Below, in pieces: positions 42,896 to 52,633 of a DNA stretch of 64,000 nucleotides (positions are counted from its first letter, which is position 1; each line of letters starts with the position of its first letter). The stretch is from Alphaproteobacteria bacterium (GTDB taxonomy: Bacteria; Pseudomonadota; Alphaproteobacteria; Ferrovibrionales; Ferrovibrionaceae). Location of the stretch: the NCBI GenBank assembly GCA_017307375.1, contig JAFKFH010000007.1, positions 372,001 through 436,000 of the forward strand. The letters are read 5' to 3'. The notes under the pieces were generated by a model. That model made no database searches and was not told where the DNA came from. It saw only the letters and a list, made by a program, of their open reading frames with translations. Both the position numbers and the translations under genes were made by a program.

Positions 42896-44014
42896 TCACG
42901 CCGCCTCGGTTTCGAGCGCGGGATAGTCGGTGTAGCCCTTCTCGCTGCCGCCATAGAAGGTCGGCCGATCGTAAGGGTTGAGCGGCGCGCCGCGTTCCAG
43001 CCGCAGCGGCAGGTCGGGATTGGCGATGAAGGCGCGGCCGAAGGCGACCGCATCGGCCGTGCCGCGCTCGACCGCCTCGATCGCGCCGTCGCGGTCGTAG
43101 CCGCCGGCGCCGATCAGCACGCCGGGCCAGCGCGACCGGAAGGTCGCGGTGGCCGAGGGCTGCTCGGGGCGATGCAGGTCGGCCTTGCCGGTGCCCGAGG
43201 CGCGCGGCTCGATCAGATGCAGATAGCCGAGGCGGCGGGCGGCGAGCGCCTCGATCGCATGGGTGTAGAGCGGGATAGGATCGTCCTCGCCGCTGCCGTT
43301 GGCGATGCCCCAGGGCGACAGCCGCACCCCGACGCGGTCGGCACCCCAGACGCCGACCACCGCGTCGGTGATTTCGCGCAACAGGCGGGTCCGGTTCTCG
43401 ATCGGGCCGCCATAGCCGTCGGTCCGCTGGTTGGACCGCGACTGCAGGAACTGTTCGATCAGGTAACCATTCGCGGCGTGGATCTCGACGCCGTCGAACC
43501 CGGCTTCCTGCGCCAGCCCGGCGGCGCGCGCATAATCCTCGACCACGCCGGCGATTTCGCCGGCGGTCAGTGCCCGCGGCGTCTCGAAGGGCGCCAGTTG
43601 CCAGTCGCGGGTGAAGGTCTTGCCCTCCAGCGCGATCGCCGACGGTGCCACCGGCAGGCCGCCATCCGGCTGCAGGCTCGAATGCGAGATGCGCCCGACA
43701 TGCCAGAGCTGGAGATAGACGATGCCACCCCGGGCATGGACCGCGTCGGTGACCAGACGCCAGCCCGCGACCTGCTCGGCCGAATGGATGCCCGGCGTCT
43801 GGGGAAAGCCTTGCCCGTCCGCACGCACCTGCGACGCCTCGGCGATGATCAGGCCGCCCTTGCCTGCACGCTGGGCATAGTATTCGGCATTCAGCGGTCC
43901 CGGCACGTTTCCCGGCTGGACGGCGCGGGCGCGCGTCAGCGGTGCCATCACCACGCGGTGGGCCAGCCTATGGGGACCGAGACGCAACGGCGAAAACAGG
44001 CGCAGAGCCGACAT
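42896..44014 (-). CDS. Old yellow enzyme family NADH:flavin oxidoreductase (NemA-like)
   Basis: 372-residue FMN-binding TIM barrel. Motifs: VVMAPLTRARAVQPGNVP near 21, VYLQLWHVGRISH near 98, FDGVEIHAANGYLIEQFL near 171, SRSNQRTDGYGG near 190 and GRAFIANPDLPLRLERG near 332. The catalytic loop reads HAANGYL, as in N-ethylmaleimide/xenobiotic reductases. It should reduce activated C=C bonds using NAD(P)H. Start at 44014 with AGGAG six to seven bases upstream. First gene of a tightly overlapped minus-strand operon. Confidence 0.93.
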   Translation of the reverse strand: MSALRLFSPLRLGPHRLAHRVVMAPLTRARAVQPGNVPGPLNAEYYAQRAGKGGLIIAEASQVRADGQGFPQTPGIHSAEQVAGWRLVTDAVHARGGIVYLQLWHVGRISHSSLQPDGGLPVAPSAIALEGKTFTRDWQLAPFETPRALTAGEIAGVVEDYARAAGLAQEAGFDGVEIHAANGYLIEQFLQSRSNQRTDGYGGPIENRTRLLREITDAVVGVWGADRVGVRLSPWGIANGSGEDDPIPLYTHAIEALAARRLGYLHLIEPRASGTGKADLHRPEQPSATATFRSRWPGVLIGAGGYDRDGAIEAVERGTADAVAFGRAFIANPDLPLRLERGAPLNPYDRPTFYGGSEKGYTDYPALETEAA

Positions 44015-44189
44015 CGAAATCTCCTGGCTGTCGCTGTACATTAGCGGGTCGCTACTTTCTGGGCTCAAAGGTTGTGGAAGACGTGGCCGATGTCCAGTGG
44101 CTCCGTGTTGTTCCATAAATCATACTAAATCTATAGACAAAATTTTTTCTGCTGTCGATGATCGCCCCCGGCAATCGACGGAGGATGAG

Positions 44190-44315
44190 ATGAATGTCGT
44201 GGAATTGACCCGGGTGGTCGGGCGGCGGAACGGCCGTTATGCCCTGGCGGCGGTGCGGCGGGCCCAGGCCCAGCGGGTGGTGGTACGCATGTGGTCCTGG
44301 CGGGTGCAGCCGTGA
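44190..44315 (+). CDS. 41-codon Arg/Val-rich ORF coupled to a solute-binding-protein gene
   Basis: MNVVELTRVVGRRN starts after a good GGAGG at five bases spacing, and the 41-residue peptide (9 Arg, 9 Val) ends at a TGA that overlaps the GTG start of the next gene (GTGA). It resembles a leader peptide or translational coupler rather than an enzyme. No known family recognised. The preceding gap (44015-44189) holds an AT-rich stretch near 44110-44155 that is probably the divergent promoter for this gene and the old yellow enzyme gene. Confidence 0.45.
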   Translation: MNVVELTRVVGRRNGRYALAAVRRAQAQRVVVRMWSWRVQP

Positions 44316-45889
44316 GGCATTGGCTGCGTGCCGCGGTTGCGGCGCTGTCGCTTCTTGCCGCGCCCCTGGCGGCGCAGGAAGCTCCGCGCAACGGCGGCAC
44401 GCTCAATCTGATCGTGCAGCCGGAGCCGCCGACCCTGATGCTCGGGCTGAACAAGCTCGGCCCGGTCTCGTTCGTCGGCGCCAAAATCTACGAGGGGCTG
44501 ATCACCCTCGGCCCCAAGCTCGAGCCGTTGCCGGCCCTGGCCAAATCCTGGGAAATATCTCCGGACGGCCTGACCTATACCTTCCGCCTGCAGCAGGGCG
44601 TGACCTGGCATGACGGCCGGCCGTTCTCGTCGGCCGATGTCGTGTTCAGCTTCAAGGACTATCTGCCGGCGGCGTTCCCGCGCACCAAGATGGTGATCGA
44701 CCGGACCGAATCGATCACGGCCCCCGACGCGGACACGGTCGTCTTCAAGTTCCGCGAGCCTTTCCCGGCGGCGATCTTCATCTTCGAGGTGACCGGCGGC
44801 ACGATCGTGCCGCGCCATCTCTACGAAGGCACCGATTTCCGCACCAATCCGGCGAACCAGACGCCGGTCGGCACCGGCCCGTTCAAGTTCAAGGAGTGGC
44901 GCAAGGGTGCCTTCATCCATCTGGTGAAGAACGAGGCTTACTGGCAGAAGGGCAAGCCGCATCTCGACGCGCTCTATTTCCACGTCGTTCCCGATGCCAA
45001 CGGCCGGTCGATCGCCTTCGAACAGGGCAAGGTCGACGTGCTGCGCGGCGGCGACGTCGAGAATTTCGAGGTCCGCCGGCTGGCCGGCCTCCCGGGGGTC
45101 GAGCTCAGCGACAAGGGCTGGGAATTCTACGACCCGATCGCCTGGATCAACCTGAACCTGCGCAACAAGCCACTCGACGACATCCGCTTTCGCCAGGCGC
45201 TGTCGCATCTGATCGACCGCAAGTTCATCGTCGACACGATCTTTGCCGGCTTCGGCAAGCCGCTCGAATCACCGTTCAGCCATCTCAGTCCCTTCGTCGA
45301 TCCGAAAGCCTGGGTGGCGCATCCGCACGACGTGGCCAAGGCCCGGGCGCTGCTCGACGAGATGGGCCTCAAGCCGGGGCCGGACGGCACCCGGGTCGAA
45401 CTGCGGCTGCTGCCGCTGCCCTATGGCGAGACCTGGGCGCGCTTTGCCGAGTACCTGCGCGAACGGCTGGCCGAAGCCGGCATCCGGACCAGGATCGAGA
45501 GCACCGACGTCGCCGGCTGGTTCCAGCGGATCTCGGCCGGGAATTTCGATCTCGCCTTCAACTTCGTCTACCAGCTGGGCGACCCGGCGATGGGCGTCAA
45601 CCAGACCTATCTGTCGACGAACCAGTTGAACCGGGGCTCGGCGGCGAATGTCGGCGGCTACGTCAATCCGGAAGTGGACGCGCTGCTCGAGCGGGCGGCC
45701 GTGACCAACGACCGGGCGGCCCGCCAGCAGCTCTACAGCGATGTGCAGCACATCCTGACTCGCGACGTCGCCATCCTCTGGACCCACCAGATGGGCTTCC
45801 CGAGCCTCTATCGCACCAAGGTGCGCAACCTGATCACCACCGGCCTCGGCCTGAACGAGAGCTTCGCCGACGTCTGGCTGGCGCGTTGA
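44312..45889 (+). CDS. ABC transporter solute-binding protein family 5 (peptide/nickel type)
   Basis: 525 residues from a GTG start. Signal peptide RHWLRAAVAALSLLAAPLAA with cleavage near AQE. Family 5 pattern: NLIVQPEPPTLMLG near 31, LAKSWEISPDGLTYTFRL near 77 and GVTWHDGRPFSSADVVFSFK. It binds peptides or other mid-sized solutes in the periplasm. No permease or ATPase of the Dpp/Opp type is near, so partners are elsewhere. Confidence 0.85.
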   Translation: MRHWLRAAVAALSLLAAPLAAQEAPRNGGTLNLIVQPEPPTLMLGLNKLGPVSFVGAKIYEGLITLGPKLEPLPALAKSWEISPDGLTYTFRLQQGVTWHDGRPFSSADVVFSFKDYLPAAFPRTKMVIDRTESITAPDADTVVFKFREPFPAAIFIFEVTGGTIVPRHLYEGTDFRTNPANQTPVGTGPFKFKEWRKGAFIHLVKNEAYWQKGKPHLDALYFHVVPDANGRSIAFEQGKVDVLRGGDVENFEVRRLAGLPGVELSDKGWEFYDPIAWINLNLRNKPLDDIRFRQALSHLIDRKFIVDTIFAGFGKPLESPFSHLSPFVDPKAWVAHPHDVAKARALLDEMGLKPGPDGTRVELRLLPLPYGETWARFAEYLRERLAEAGIRTRIESTDVAGWFQRISAGNFDLAFNFVYQLGDPAMGVNQTYLSTNQLNRGSAANVGGYVNPEVDALLERAAVTNDRAARQQLYSDVQHILTRDVAILWTHQMGFPSLYRTKVRNLITTGLGLNESFADVWLAR

Positions 45890-45914
45890 TTTCCGTCACA
45901 CTGGAGTAGACCCG

Positions 45915-46703
45915 ATGTTCAAGCTTACCCGCCGCCTCGCCCTGATCGCCGCCGTGGCGCTGGCGACCCTGCCTGCCATGGCGCAGGACAAGCCGCTCAA
46001 GATCGGCGTGTCGTCCGGCCCCTATGGCGACATCCTGCGCGAGACCGCGAAGCTCGCCGCCAAGGAAGGGCTGCAGGCCGAGATCGTCGAATTCACCGAA
46101 TGGACCCAGATCAACGAGGCGCTGCAACTCGGCGATATCGACGCCAACAATTTCCAGCACGTCCCCTATCTCGACAACCAGAAGAAGCAGCGCGGCTACA
46201 AGATCGTCCCGCTGGTGCCGTCCATCGTCGTGCCGACCGGGCTCTATTCGGCCAAGGCGGCCACGGTCGACGCGATCCCGGCCGGGGCCAAGATCGGCAT
46301 TCCCAACGATCCGTCGAACTCGGCCCGCGCCTTGTTCCTGTTGCAGCAGGCGGGGCTGATCAAGCTGAAGCCGGGCGTCGACGTCGGCGCGACCGCCGCC
46401 GACATCGTCGAGAACCCGAAGAAGATCAGCCTGATCGAACTCGACGCCGCGCAGCTGCCGCGGTCGCTCAACGATCTCGGCGCGGCGGTCATCACGCTGA
46501 ACTATGCGGTGCTGGCCAAGCTCGATCCGAAGAAGGCGCTGGTCCTTGAGGGGCCGGAATCGCGCTGGACCCTGGTCTGGGCGGTGCGCGAGGACCGCAA
46601 GGACGATCCCCGCATCCGCCGTTTCGTCGAGCTCTATCGCTCGCCCGAAATCAAGTCGTTCATCCTGACGAAGTTCGACGGGACCATCCTGCCGACGTGG
46701 TAA
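45915..46703 (+). CDS. MetQ/NlpA-family substrate-binding protein
   Basis: 262 residues. A Sec signal peptide (LALIAAVALATLPAMAQ) lacks the lipobox Cys of canonical MetQ, so it should be soluble in the periplasm. Mature family motifs: KIGVSSGPYGDILRETAKLA near 30, FTEWTQINEALQLGDIDANN near 56, then FQHVPYLD and GIPNDPSNSARALFLLQQAG near 129. D-methionine binding is known for the family, but no metN or metI is present here. It follows the family 5 binding protein by 25 bp. Confidence 0.82.
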   Translation: MFKLTRRLALIAAVALATLPAMAQDKPLKIGVSSGPYGDILRETAKLAAKEGLQAEIVEFTEWTQINEALQLGDIDANNFQHVPYLDNQKKQRGYKIVPLVPSIVVPTGLYSAKAATVDAIPAGAKIGIPNDPSNSARALFLLQQAGLIKLKPGVDVGATAADIVENPKKISLIELDAAQLPRSLNDLGAAVITLNYAVLAKLDPKKALVLEGPESRWTLVWAVREDRKDDPRIRRFVELYRSPEIKSFILTKFDGTILPTW

Positions 46704-46709
46704 GGCGCC

Positions 46710-47333
46710 TCAGGCCCGGGGCGCGGGCGAGCAGATGACCGAGGCATCGTGGCCGATGCAGCAGTCATAGGCGAAACCCGCCCCGAGGCCGAGGCTGAGT
46801 GCCAGCAGCGCTGTGGTGGCACCCTTCGAGAACAGGCCCTTGTACCAGCTCTTCTTTTCCTCCGGCGTCGGGGCCTCGGTGCCTTCCGCGGCCGGCGGCG
46901 ACAGGGCGGCGGCGAAATTGTCGAAGAATTCGCCGGCCAGCTTGGTCGCGGTCGAATCGATCAGCCGGGCGCCGAGCTGGGCCAGCTTGCCGCCGATCTG
47001 GGCGTCGACCTCGTAGGTCAGGCGGGTGCCTTCCGCCTCGTCGGTCAGCTTGACGCTGGCGCCCCCCTTGGCGAAACCGGCCACGCCGCCCGACCCTTCG
47101 CCGGAAATGCGATAGCCGTTCGGCGGGTCGAGGTCCGACAGCGTCACCTTGCCGGAGAACGTGGCCTTGATCGGGCCGATCTTCAGCTTGATCGTCGCCG
47201 TCATCTCGGTCGGCGACGCCATCTCGAGCGATTCGCAACCGGGAATCGCCCGCTTGAGGATTTCCGGATCGTTCAGCGCCGCCCAGACCACGTCGCGGGG
47301 GGCGGGGATCAGGCGGCTGTCCGACATCTGCAT
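46710..47333 (-). CDS. coxG: Carbon monoxide dehydrogenase accessory protein CoxG
   Basis: 207 residues. An SRPBCC (START-like) fold of ~150 residues (IPAPRDVVWAALNDPEILKR near 8, then IPGCESLE and GKLAQLGARLIDSTATKLAG) is followed by a hydrophilic linker and a hydrophobic C-terminal stretch (ATTALLALSLGLGAGFAY near 170). CoxG proteins are linked to membrane docking of CO dehydrogenase and electron transfer to quinone. It is the last gene of the cox run and convergent with metQ, 6 bp apart. Confidence 0.88.
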   Translation of the reverse strand: MQMSDSRLIPAPRDVVWAALNDPEILKRAIPGCESLEMASPTEMTATIKLKIGPIKATFSGKVTLSDLDPPNGYRISGEGSGGVAGFAKGGASVKLTDEAEGTRLTYEVDAQIGGKLAQLGARLIDSTATKLAGEFFDNFAAALSPPAAEGTEAPTPEEKKSWYKGLFSKGATTALLALSLGLGAGFAYDCCIGHDASVICSPAPRA

Positions 47334-47355
47334 GGCTGGCTGTCCTTACGATACT

Positions 47356-48183
47356 TCAGGCGTTGGCGGGCTGGCGTTGATCCCGGCGGCGGATCTGCAG
47401 GATCTCGGCCAGGATGGAAAGGGCAATCTCGTCGGGCGTGATCGCGCCGAGGTCGAGGCCGGCCGGCCCCTTGACACGATCGAGACGCTCCGGCCCGATC
47501 CCATCCTCGATCAGACCGTCGCGCAGGGCCGACATCTTGCGCCGGCTGCCGACGAAAGCAATATGTTCGGCGTCGACCGAAAGCGCGGCCTTCAACGCCG
47601 CCTCGTCGCCGCGACCCTGGGTCGCCACCACCAGATAGCGCCGCCCGTCGGCCGCGACCGGCAGGGCATAGCCCTCGATGCGCTGGTCAGGCTCGGCGAA
47701 GCGGGCCTGTTCCTCGGCCGGCGCGCAGACGGTCAGGTGGTAGCCGAAGCGGGGGGCTAGCTCGGCCAGCGCCATGGCGACCGGGCTGGCGCCGAGCACG
47801 ACCAGGCGCGGCTTGGGCAGCATCGGCTCGACGAAGACATCCATGCTGCCCTGGCTCGGGCACATGTTGCGGGCAAACCGGATCCCTTCGCGCTCGTCGC
47901 CGGGCTTGACGCCTTTTTCGGCCAGCAGATCCTGCGGCTGGATCGAGACCAGCCGGGGCTGGCCGTCGGCCAGCGCGTCGCGCGCGGCGCGCAGCACGGC
48001 CGTGCGGGCGCAGCCGCCGCCGATCCAGCCCTCGGTGATCGTGCCGTCGGGGCGGATCACCGCCTTGGCCCCGGCCTTGGCGGCGGTGACCGAGACAGTG
48101 CGGACGACAGTCGCCAGCGCGAAGGCTTCGCCGCCGGCCTTCAGCCGGGCGACGAGGTCGAGCATGTCGGGCTGCGGCTGCAT
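47356..48183 (-). CDS. coxF: XdhC/CoxI-family CO dehydrogenase maturation protein (CoxF)
   Basis: 275 residues. N-terminal XdhC domain with TVVRTVSVTAAKAGAKAVIR near 25 and EGWIGGGCARTAVLRAAR near 51; C-terminal Rossmann domain with PRLVVLGASPVAMALAELA near 125. XdhC-type proteins bind or insert the molybdenum cofactor, including sulfuration, into xanthine-dehydrogenase-family enzymes. Location between coxE and coxG matches coxF of Oligotropha. AGGAGG precedes the ATG. CoxI is a paralogue that cannot be fully excluded. Confidence 0.85.
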   Translation of the reverse strand: MQPQPDMLDLVARLKAGGEAFALATVVRTVSVTAAKAGAKAVIRPDGTITEGWIGGGCARTAVLRAARDALADGQPRLVSIQPQDLLAEKGVKPGDEREGIRFARNMCPSQGSMDVFVEPMLPKPRLVVLGASPVAMALAELAPRFGYHLTVCAPAEEQARFAEPDQRIEGYALPVAADGRRYLVVATQGRGDEAALKAALSVDAEHIAFVGSRRKMSALRDGLIEDGIGPERLDRVKGPAGLDLGAITPDEIALSILAEILQIRRRDQRQPANA

Positions 48184-48192
48184 GACATCCTC

Positions 48193-49341
48193 CTACAGAC
48201 GGGCGAGATAGGGTTCGAGGGCGCCGAGGCTGGCAAGGTCGTGAGCCGCGGCGAACAGGTCGACATGGGGCAGGGCGGCCGCCATCCCGCGGGCCACCGG
48301 CTGATAGTCTTTCCAGCCCAGCAGCGGATTGAGCCAGACGATGCGGCGGCAGCGGCGGCGCAGGGCCGCCATCTCGGCGCCCAGCCGTTCCGGTGCGCCG
48401 GTGTCGTAGCCGTCGGACAGGATCATCACGCAGGTGCGCGAATTGATGACGCGCGCGGCGTGGTGGCGGTTGAAATCGGCCAGTGCGTCGCCGATCCGGG
48501 TGCCGCCGCCGACCCCCTCGACCATCAGCCCCAGCCGGTCGAGCGCGCGGGCGGCGTCCTTCTCGCGCAGCGCGGCCGAGACATGGACGAGCCGGGTATG
48601 GAACAGGAAGGCCTCGGCCTCGCGGAAATGCTCGAGGATGCCGTGGACGAAGCGGAGGAAGACCGAGGTATAGAGGCTCATCGAGCCGGAGGCGTCCACC
48701 AGCACGACCAGGCGCAGCGGCGGACGGCGCCGGCGGCGCTGGACCAGGTCGAGCGGCAGGCCGCCGGTCGCCAGGCTGGCGCGGATCGTCGCCCTGAGGT
48801 CGGGCCGGCGGCCGCGCCGGTGCCGCTGCCAGCGCCGCGACAGCCTGGTGCGCATCGTCCGGGCCAGCCGCTCGGCCAGGTCATGGGCGCGCGCCATCGC
48901 CGCCGGGTCGGCCAGGTGGCGGAAATCGGTATGGGCCAGGTTCTCATGCCGGCTGGCGCCTTCGCGACGGCCGTGCGGCGCCGCGTCCGCCATGCCGTCG
49001 GCGGCATCGGCGAGGCCGCCCGCCTGGCCGGCTTCGGCCAGGCTGCGCATGGTCCGCTGGCTGGTCTGGGCGCCGGCCCGGGTGACTGCGACCCGGGTCC
49101 TGACGCCGCGGCCGGTCCAGAAGGTATCGAACAGGTCGTCGAAGGCGCGCCAGTCGACCCGGCTGCCGCAGCAGAGCGCGCGCAGCGCGGGCTTTACCGT
49201 CGTGGCCCGCCGGTAGGGGGGCGCCGCCAGGATCCGCAGGGCATCGCGGCTCTCGGCCAGGCCGATCCGAAAGCCGTTGTCGCGCAGGGTGCGCAGGAAA
49301 CCGGCCAGCCGCCGGCGGATCGCGAGCGTCTCGCCGTCCAT
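48193..49341 (-). CDS. coxE: CO dehydrogenase maturation VWA protein CoxE
   Basis: 382 residues. The C-terminal von Willebrand A domain has a MIDAS motif VDASGSMS near 219, with GGTRIGDAL and VMILSDGYDTGAP later. The Arg-rich N-terminal half is typical of CoxE. Together with the MoxR ATPase CoxD it builds the [CuSMoO2] active site in Oligotropha. Its start at 49341 overlaps the coxD stop (TGATG). Confidence 0.9.
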   Translation of the reverse strand: MDGETLAIRRRLAGFLRTLRDNGFRIGLAESRDALRILAAPPYRRATTVKPALRALCCGSRVDWRAFDDLFDTFWTGRGVRTRVAVTRAGAQTSQRTMRSLAEAGQAGGLADAADGMADAAPHGRREGASRHENLAHTDFRHLADPAAMARAHDLAERLARTMRTRLSRRWQRHRRGRRPDLRATIRASLATGGLPLDLVQRRRRRPPLRLVVLVDASGSMSLYTSVFLRFVHGILEHFREAEAFLFHTRLVHVSAALREKDAARALDRLGLMVEGVGGGTRIGDALADFNRHHAARVINSRTCVMILSDGYDTGAPERLGAEMAALRRRCRRIVWLNPLLGWKDYQPVARGMAAALPHVDLFAAAHDLASLGALEPYLARL

Positions 49342-50219
49342 CAGGCGACCCGGCCGATCAGCCGCTCGATCACCGCGCGCGGCAGCCGGCCGCGATCCTC
49401 CCGGGTCTTGACGATGCAGGCCAGCGTGTCGAACACCGCCTCGCGGTCGGCATCGAGCCGGCCGACACCCAGCCCCATCAGCGCCGCCGCCCAGTCGAGC
49501 GTCTCGGCGACCCCCGGGCGTTTCACGAGGTCCTCGCGCCGGATCGCCGCGATCATCTCGGCGATCTGCTGGGCCAGCGCGATGTCGATGCCGGGAAGCC
49601 GGGCGCGCAGGATCGCCGCCTCGCGCTCGACGTCGGGAAAGTCGAGGGCATGATAGAGGCAGCGCCGGCGCAGCGCGTCGGACAGTTCGCGGGTGCCGTT
49701 CGAGGTCAGGATGACCCGCGGGATCGAGCGGGCAGCGATCGTGCCGAGTTCGGGAACCGAAACCTGGAAATCCGACAGCACTTCCAGCAGGAAGGCCTCG
49801 AATTCGGCGTCCGCCCGGTCGATCTCGTCGATCAGCAATACCGGACTGGCTTCCCGCCGGATCGCGGCGAGCAACGGGCGTTCGAGCAGGTAGCGCTCGG
49901 AGAAGACGTGGGCCTCGACCGCATCGGCATCGGCGCCTTCGCGCGCCTTGATGGCCATGAGCTGGCGCTGGTAGTTCCATTCGTACAGCGCGTCGGCCCG
50001 GTCGAGGCCCTCGTGGCATTGCAGCCGGATCAGTTCGGCCCCGTGCACCGCCGCCAGGGCCTTGGCGACCTCGGTCTTGCCGACCCCGGCCTCGCCCTCC
50101 AGCAGCAGCGGCCGGCGCAGCATGTCCATCAGGGCCAGCGCGGTCGCAAGCCCGCCGTCGGCGACATAGCCGACGGCGGCCAGGCAAGAGGCGAGCCCGG
50201 TGCGATCCGGGCTGGACAT
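49341..50219 (-). CDS. coxD: CO dehydrogenase maturation MoxR-type AAA+ ATPase CoxD
   Basis: 292 residues. Walker A LLEGEAGVGKTEVAKAL near 38, LYEWNYQRQLMAIK near 77, Walker B VLLIDEIDRADAEFEAFLLE near 126 and sensor 1 ILTSNGTRELSDALRRRC. A MoxR ATPase next to a VWA protein is the standard pairing for metal-centre assembly. In Oligotropha CoxD is needed to sulfurate and copper-load CoxL. Start at 50219 overlaps the coxL stop. Confidence 0.92.
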   Translation of the reverse strand: MSSPDRTGLASCLAAVGYVADGGLATALALMDMLRRPLLLEGEAGVGKTEVAKALAAVHGAELIRLQCHEGLDRADALYEWNYQRQLMAIKAREGADADAVEAHVFSERYLLERPLLAAIRREASPVLLIDEIDRADAEFEAFLLEVLSDFQVSVPELGTIAARSIPRVILTSNGTRELSDALRRRCLYHALDFPDVEREAAILRARLPGIDIALAQQIAEMIAAIRREDLVKRPGVAETLDWAAALMGLGVGRLDADREAVFDTLACIVKTREDRGRLPRAVIERLIGRVA

Positions 50220-52633
50220 CACGCCCCCAGGTCTTGCGCCGCCTGCCACAGGCGCCAGGCGTCATGCGGCATCTGGATGTGGGTCGCGCCCAGGAACGAG
50301 AAGGCGTCGTTGACGGCGTTGGAGAAGCAGGGCACGCCGCCGACATTCGGGCTTTCGCCCACCCCCTTGGCCCCGATCGGGTGGTGGGGCGAAGGCGTCA
50401 CGGTGAAGTCGGTTTCCCAGACCGGGGTCTCGACCGCCGTGGGCAGGAAGAAATCCATGAACGACGCGCCGATGACGTTGCCGAGCTCGTCGTAGCGGAT
50501 TTCCTGGCCCATCGCGATCGCGAAGGCCTCGGTCAGGCCGCCATGCACCTGGCCTTCGATGATCATCGGGTTGATGCGGGTGCCGCAATCGTCCAGCGCA
50601 TAGAACCGCCTGGTCGTGGCGACACCGGTATCGACGTCGATGTCCATCACGCAGATATAGGCGCCGAACGGATAGGTCATGTTCGGCGGGTCGTAGTAGT
50701 TGACCGCCTCGAGCCCCGGTTCGAGACCCGGGGGCGGGCTGTTATAGGCGGCCCAGGCGATCTCCTTCATCGTCTTGGCACGTTCGGGGTTGCCCTTGAC
50801 GCGGAAGCCGTCGATGTCCCATTCCAGGTCGTATTCGGAAACCTCCAGCAGATGGGCGGCGATCATCTGCGCCTTGGCCTTGATCTTGCGCGCGGCCATG
50901 GCGATGGCCGCGCCGGTCACCGGCGTCGAACGCGAGCCGTAGGTGCCGAGGCCATAGGGCGCGGTATCGGTGTTGCCTTCCTCGATCATGATGTCGTCGG
51001 CGGGAATGCCGAGCTCGGTGGCGATGATCTGCGCCCAGGTGGTCTCGTGGCCCTGGCCCTGGCTCTTCGATCCCATGCGGGCGATGATCGAGCCGGTCGG
51101 GTGGATGCGGATCTCGGCCGAGTCGAACATGGCGACGCCGAGGATGTCGCAGTTCTTCGACGGCCCGGCCCCGACGATCTCGGTGAAGAACGAGACGCCG
51201 ATGCCCATGATCTCGCGGGTTTCGCCGCGGCGGAACGCTTCGCGCCTGCGTGCCTGCTCGGCCCGCAGCTCGGCATAGCCGACCGCATCCATCGCCTTGC
51301 GCATCGCCGTGTCGTAGTCGCCGGAATCGTATTCCCAGCCCAGCGCCGACTGGTAGGGAAACTGGTCGCGCCGCACGAAGTTGCGCAGGCGCAATTCGGC
51401 GGGATCGAGACCCAGCTTGTGGGCCAGGATGTCCATCGCCCGTTCGATGCAGTAGGCGGCCTCGGTGACGCGGAACGAGCAGCGATAGGCGACGCCGCCC
51501 GGCGCCTTGTTGGTATAGACGCCGTCGACCGCGAGGTGGGCGACGGGGAAGTCATAGGACCCGGTGACGATGTTGAAGAACCCGGCCGGCCATTTCGACG
51601 GGTCGGCACAGGCGTCGAACGCGCCGTGATCGGCCAGCACATGGACCCGGAGGCCGGTGACCTTGCCATCCTTGGTCGCCGCGATCTCGGTGGTCATGTG
51701 GTAGTCGCGGGCGAAGGACGTGGTCGACAGGTTCTCGATCCGGTCCTCGACCCACTTCACCGGCTGCCCGGTGACGATGGTGGCGACGATCGCGCAGATG
51801 TAACCCGAATAGGCGCCGACCTTGTTGCCGAAGCCGCCGCCGATATCGGGGGCGACGACGTGGATCTTGTGTTCCGGAATCTTCGACAGCAGCGAGGCGA
51901 CGGTGCGGATGACGTGCGGCGCCTGGAAGGTGCCGTGCACGGTCAGCTCACCCTTGATCTTGTCGAAACTGGCGACGCACTGGCAGGTCTCGAGCGGCGA
52001 GGGATGGACGCGCTGATAGGAGATCATCTCCTTGATGGTGACGTCGGCGCGGTTGAACGCCTCGTCGGTGGCGGCGCGGTCGCCGACCGTCCATTCGAAG
52101 ATGTGGTTGTGGTGCTTGCGCGGGCCGTGCGCCCCGACCGTCTTGCCGGCGAGATCCGGGCGCAGTTCCGGTGCATCCGGGTCCAGCGCCTTGAACGGGT
52201 CGACCAGGACCGGCAGTTCCTCGTACTCGACCTCGACCAGCTGGATCGCATCGTCGGCGACATAGCGGTTCTCGGCGACGACGAAGGCGATTTCCTGGTT
52301 CTGGAAATGCACCTTGCCGTCGGCCAGCACCGCCTGGACGTCGCCGGCCAGCGTCGGCATCCAGTGCAGGCCCAGCGGCTTCAGGTCGTCGGCGGTCAGC
52401 ACCGCGATCACGCCCGGCAGGGCACGGGCCTTGGCGGCATCGATACGCTTGATCCGGGCATGGCCGTATTGCGAGCGCACGAAATCGCCGTGCAGCATGC
52501 CCGGCAGTTTCAGGTCGTCGACGTAGTTGCCCTTGCCCTGGGTGAACCGGATGTCTTCGACCCGCTTGCGCTTGCAGCCCATGCCCTCCAGGCGGGCTTC
52601 GCGCTGTTCGCGCGTGATCACCATCTCGTTCAT
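50219..52633 (-). CDS. coxL: Aerobic CO dehydrogenase large subunit CoxL, form I
   Basis: 804 residues, close to the 809 of Oligotropha CoxL. Catalytic subunit holding molybdopterin cytosine dinucleotide and the Mo-Cu site that oxidises CO to CO2. The active-site loop reads VAYRCSFR, the form I signature AYxCSFR, with the copper-ligand Cys at 385. Other cofactor motifs: [10 protein letters not shown] near 234, IGGGFGNK near 264 and the catalytic Glu in [13 protein letters not shown] near 746. These separate it from the many putative form II enzymes with AYRGAGR. ATG overlaps the coxS stop (ATGA). Confidence 0.96.
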   Translation of the reverse strand: MNEMVITREQREARLEGMGCKRKRVEDIRFTQGKGNYVDDLKLPGMLHGDFVRSQYGHARIKRIDAAKARALPGVIAVLTADDLKPLGLHWMPTLAGDVQAVLADGKVHFQNQEIAFVVAENRYVADDAIQLVEVEYEELPVLVDPFKALDPDAPELRPDLAGKTVGAHGPRKHHNHIFEWTVGDRAATDEAFNRADVTIKEMISYQRVHPSPLETCQCVASFDKIKGELTVHGTFQAPHVIRTVASLLSKIPEHKIHVVAPDIGGGFGNKVGAYSGYICAIVATIVTGQPVKWVEDRIENLSTTSFARDYHMTTEIAATKDGKVTGLRVHVLADHGAFDACADPSKWPAGFFNIVTGSYDFPVAHLAVDGVYTNKAPGGVAYRCSFRVTEAAYCIERAMDILAHKLGLDPAELRLRNFVRRDQFPYQSALGWEYDSGDYDTAMRKAMDAVGYAELRAEQARRREAFRRGETREIMGIGVSFFTEIVGAGPSKNCDILGVAMFDSAEIRIHPTGSIIARMGSKSQGQGHETTWAQIIATELGIPADDIMIEEGNTDTAPYGLGTYGSRSTPVTGAAIAMAARKIKAKAQMIAAHLLEVSEYDLEWDIDGFRVKGNPERAKTMKEIAWAAYNSPPPGLEPGLEAVNYYDPPNMTYPFGAYICVMDIDVDTGVATTRRFYALDDCGTRINPMIIEGQVHGGLTEAFAIAMGQEIRYDELGNVIGASFMDFFLPTAVETPVWETDFTVTPSPHHPIGAKGVGESPNVGGVPCFSNAVNDAFSFLGATHIQMPHDAWRLWQAAQDLGA

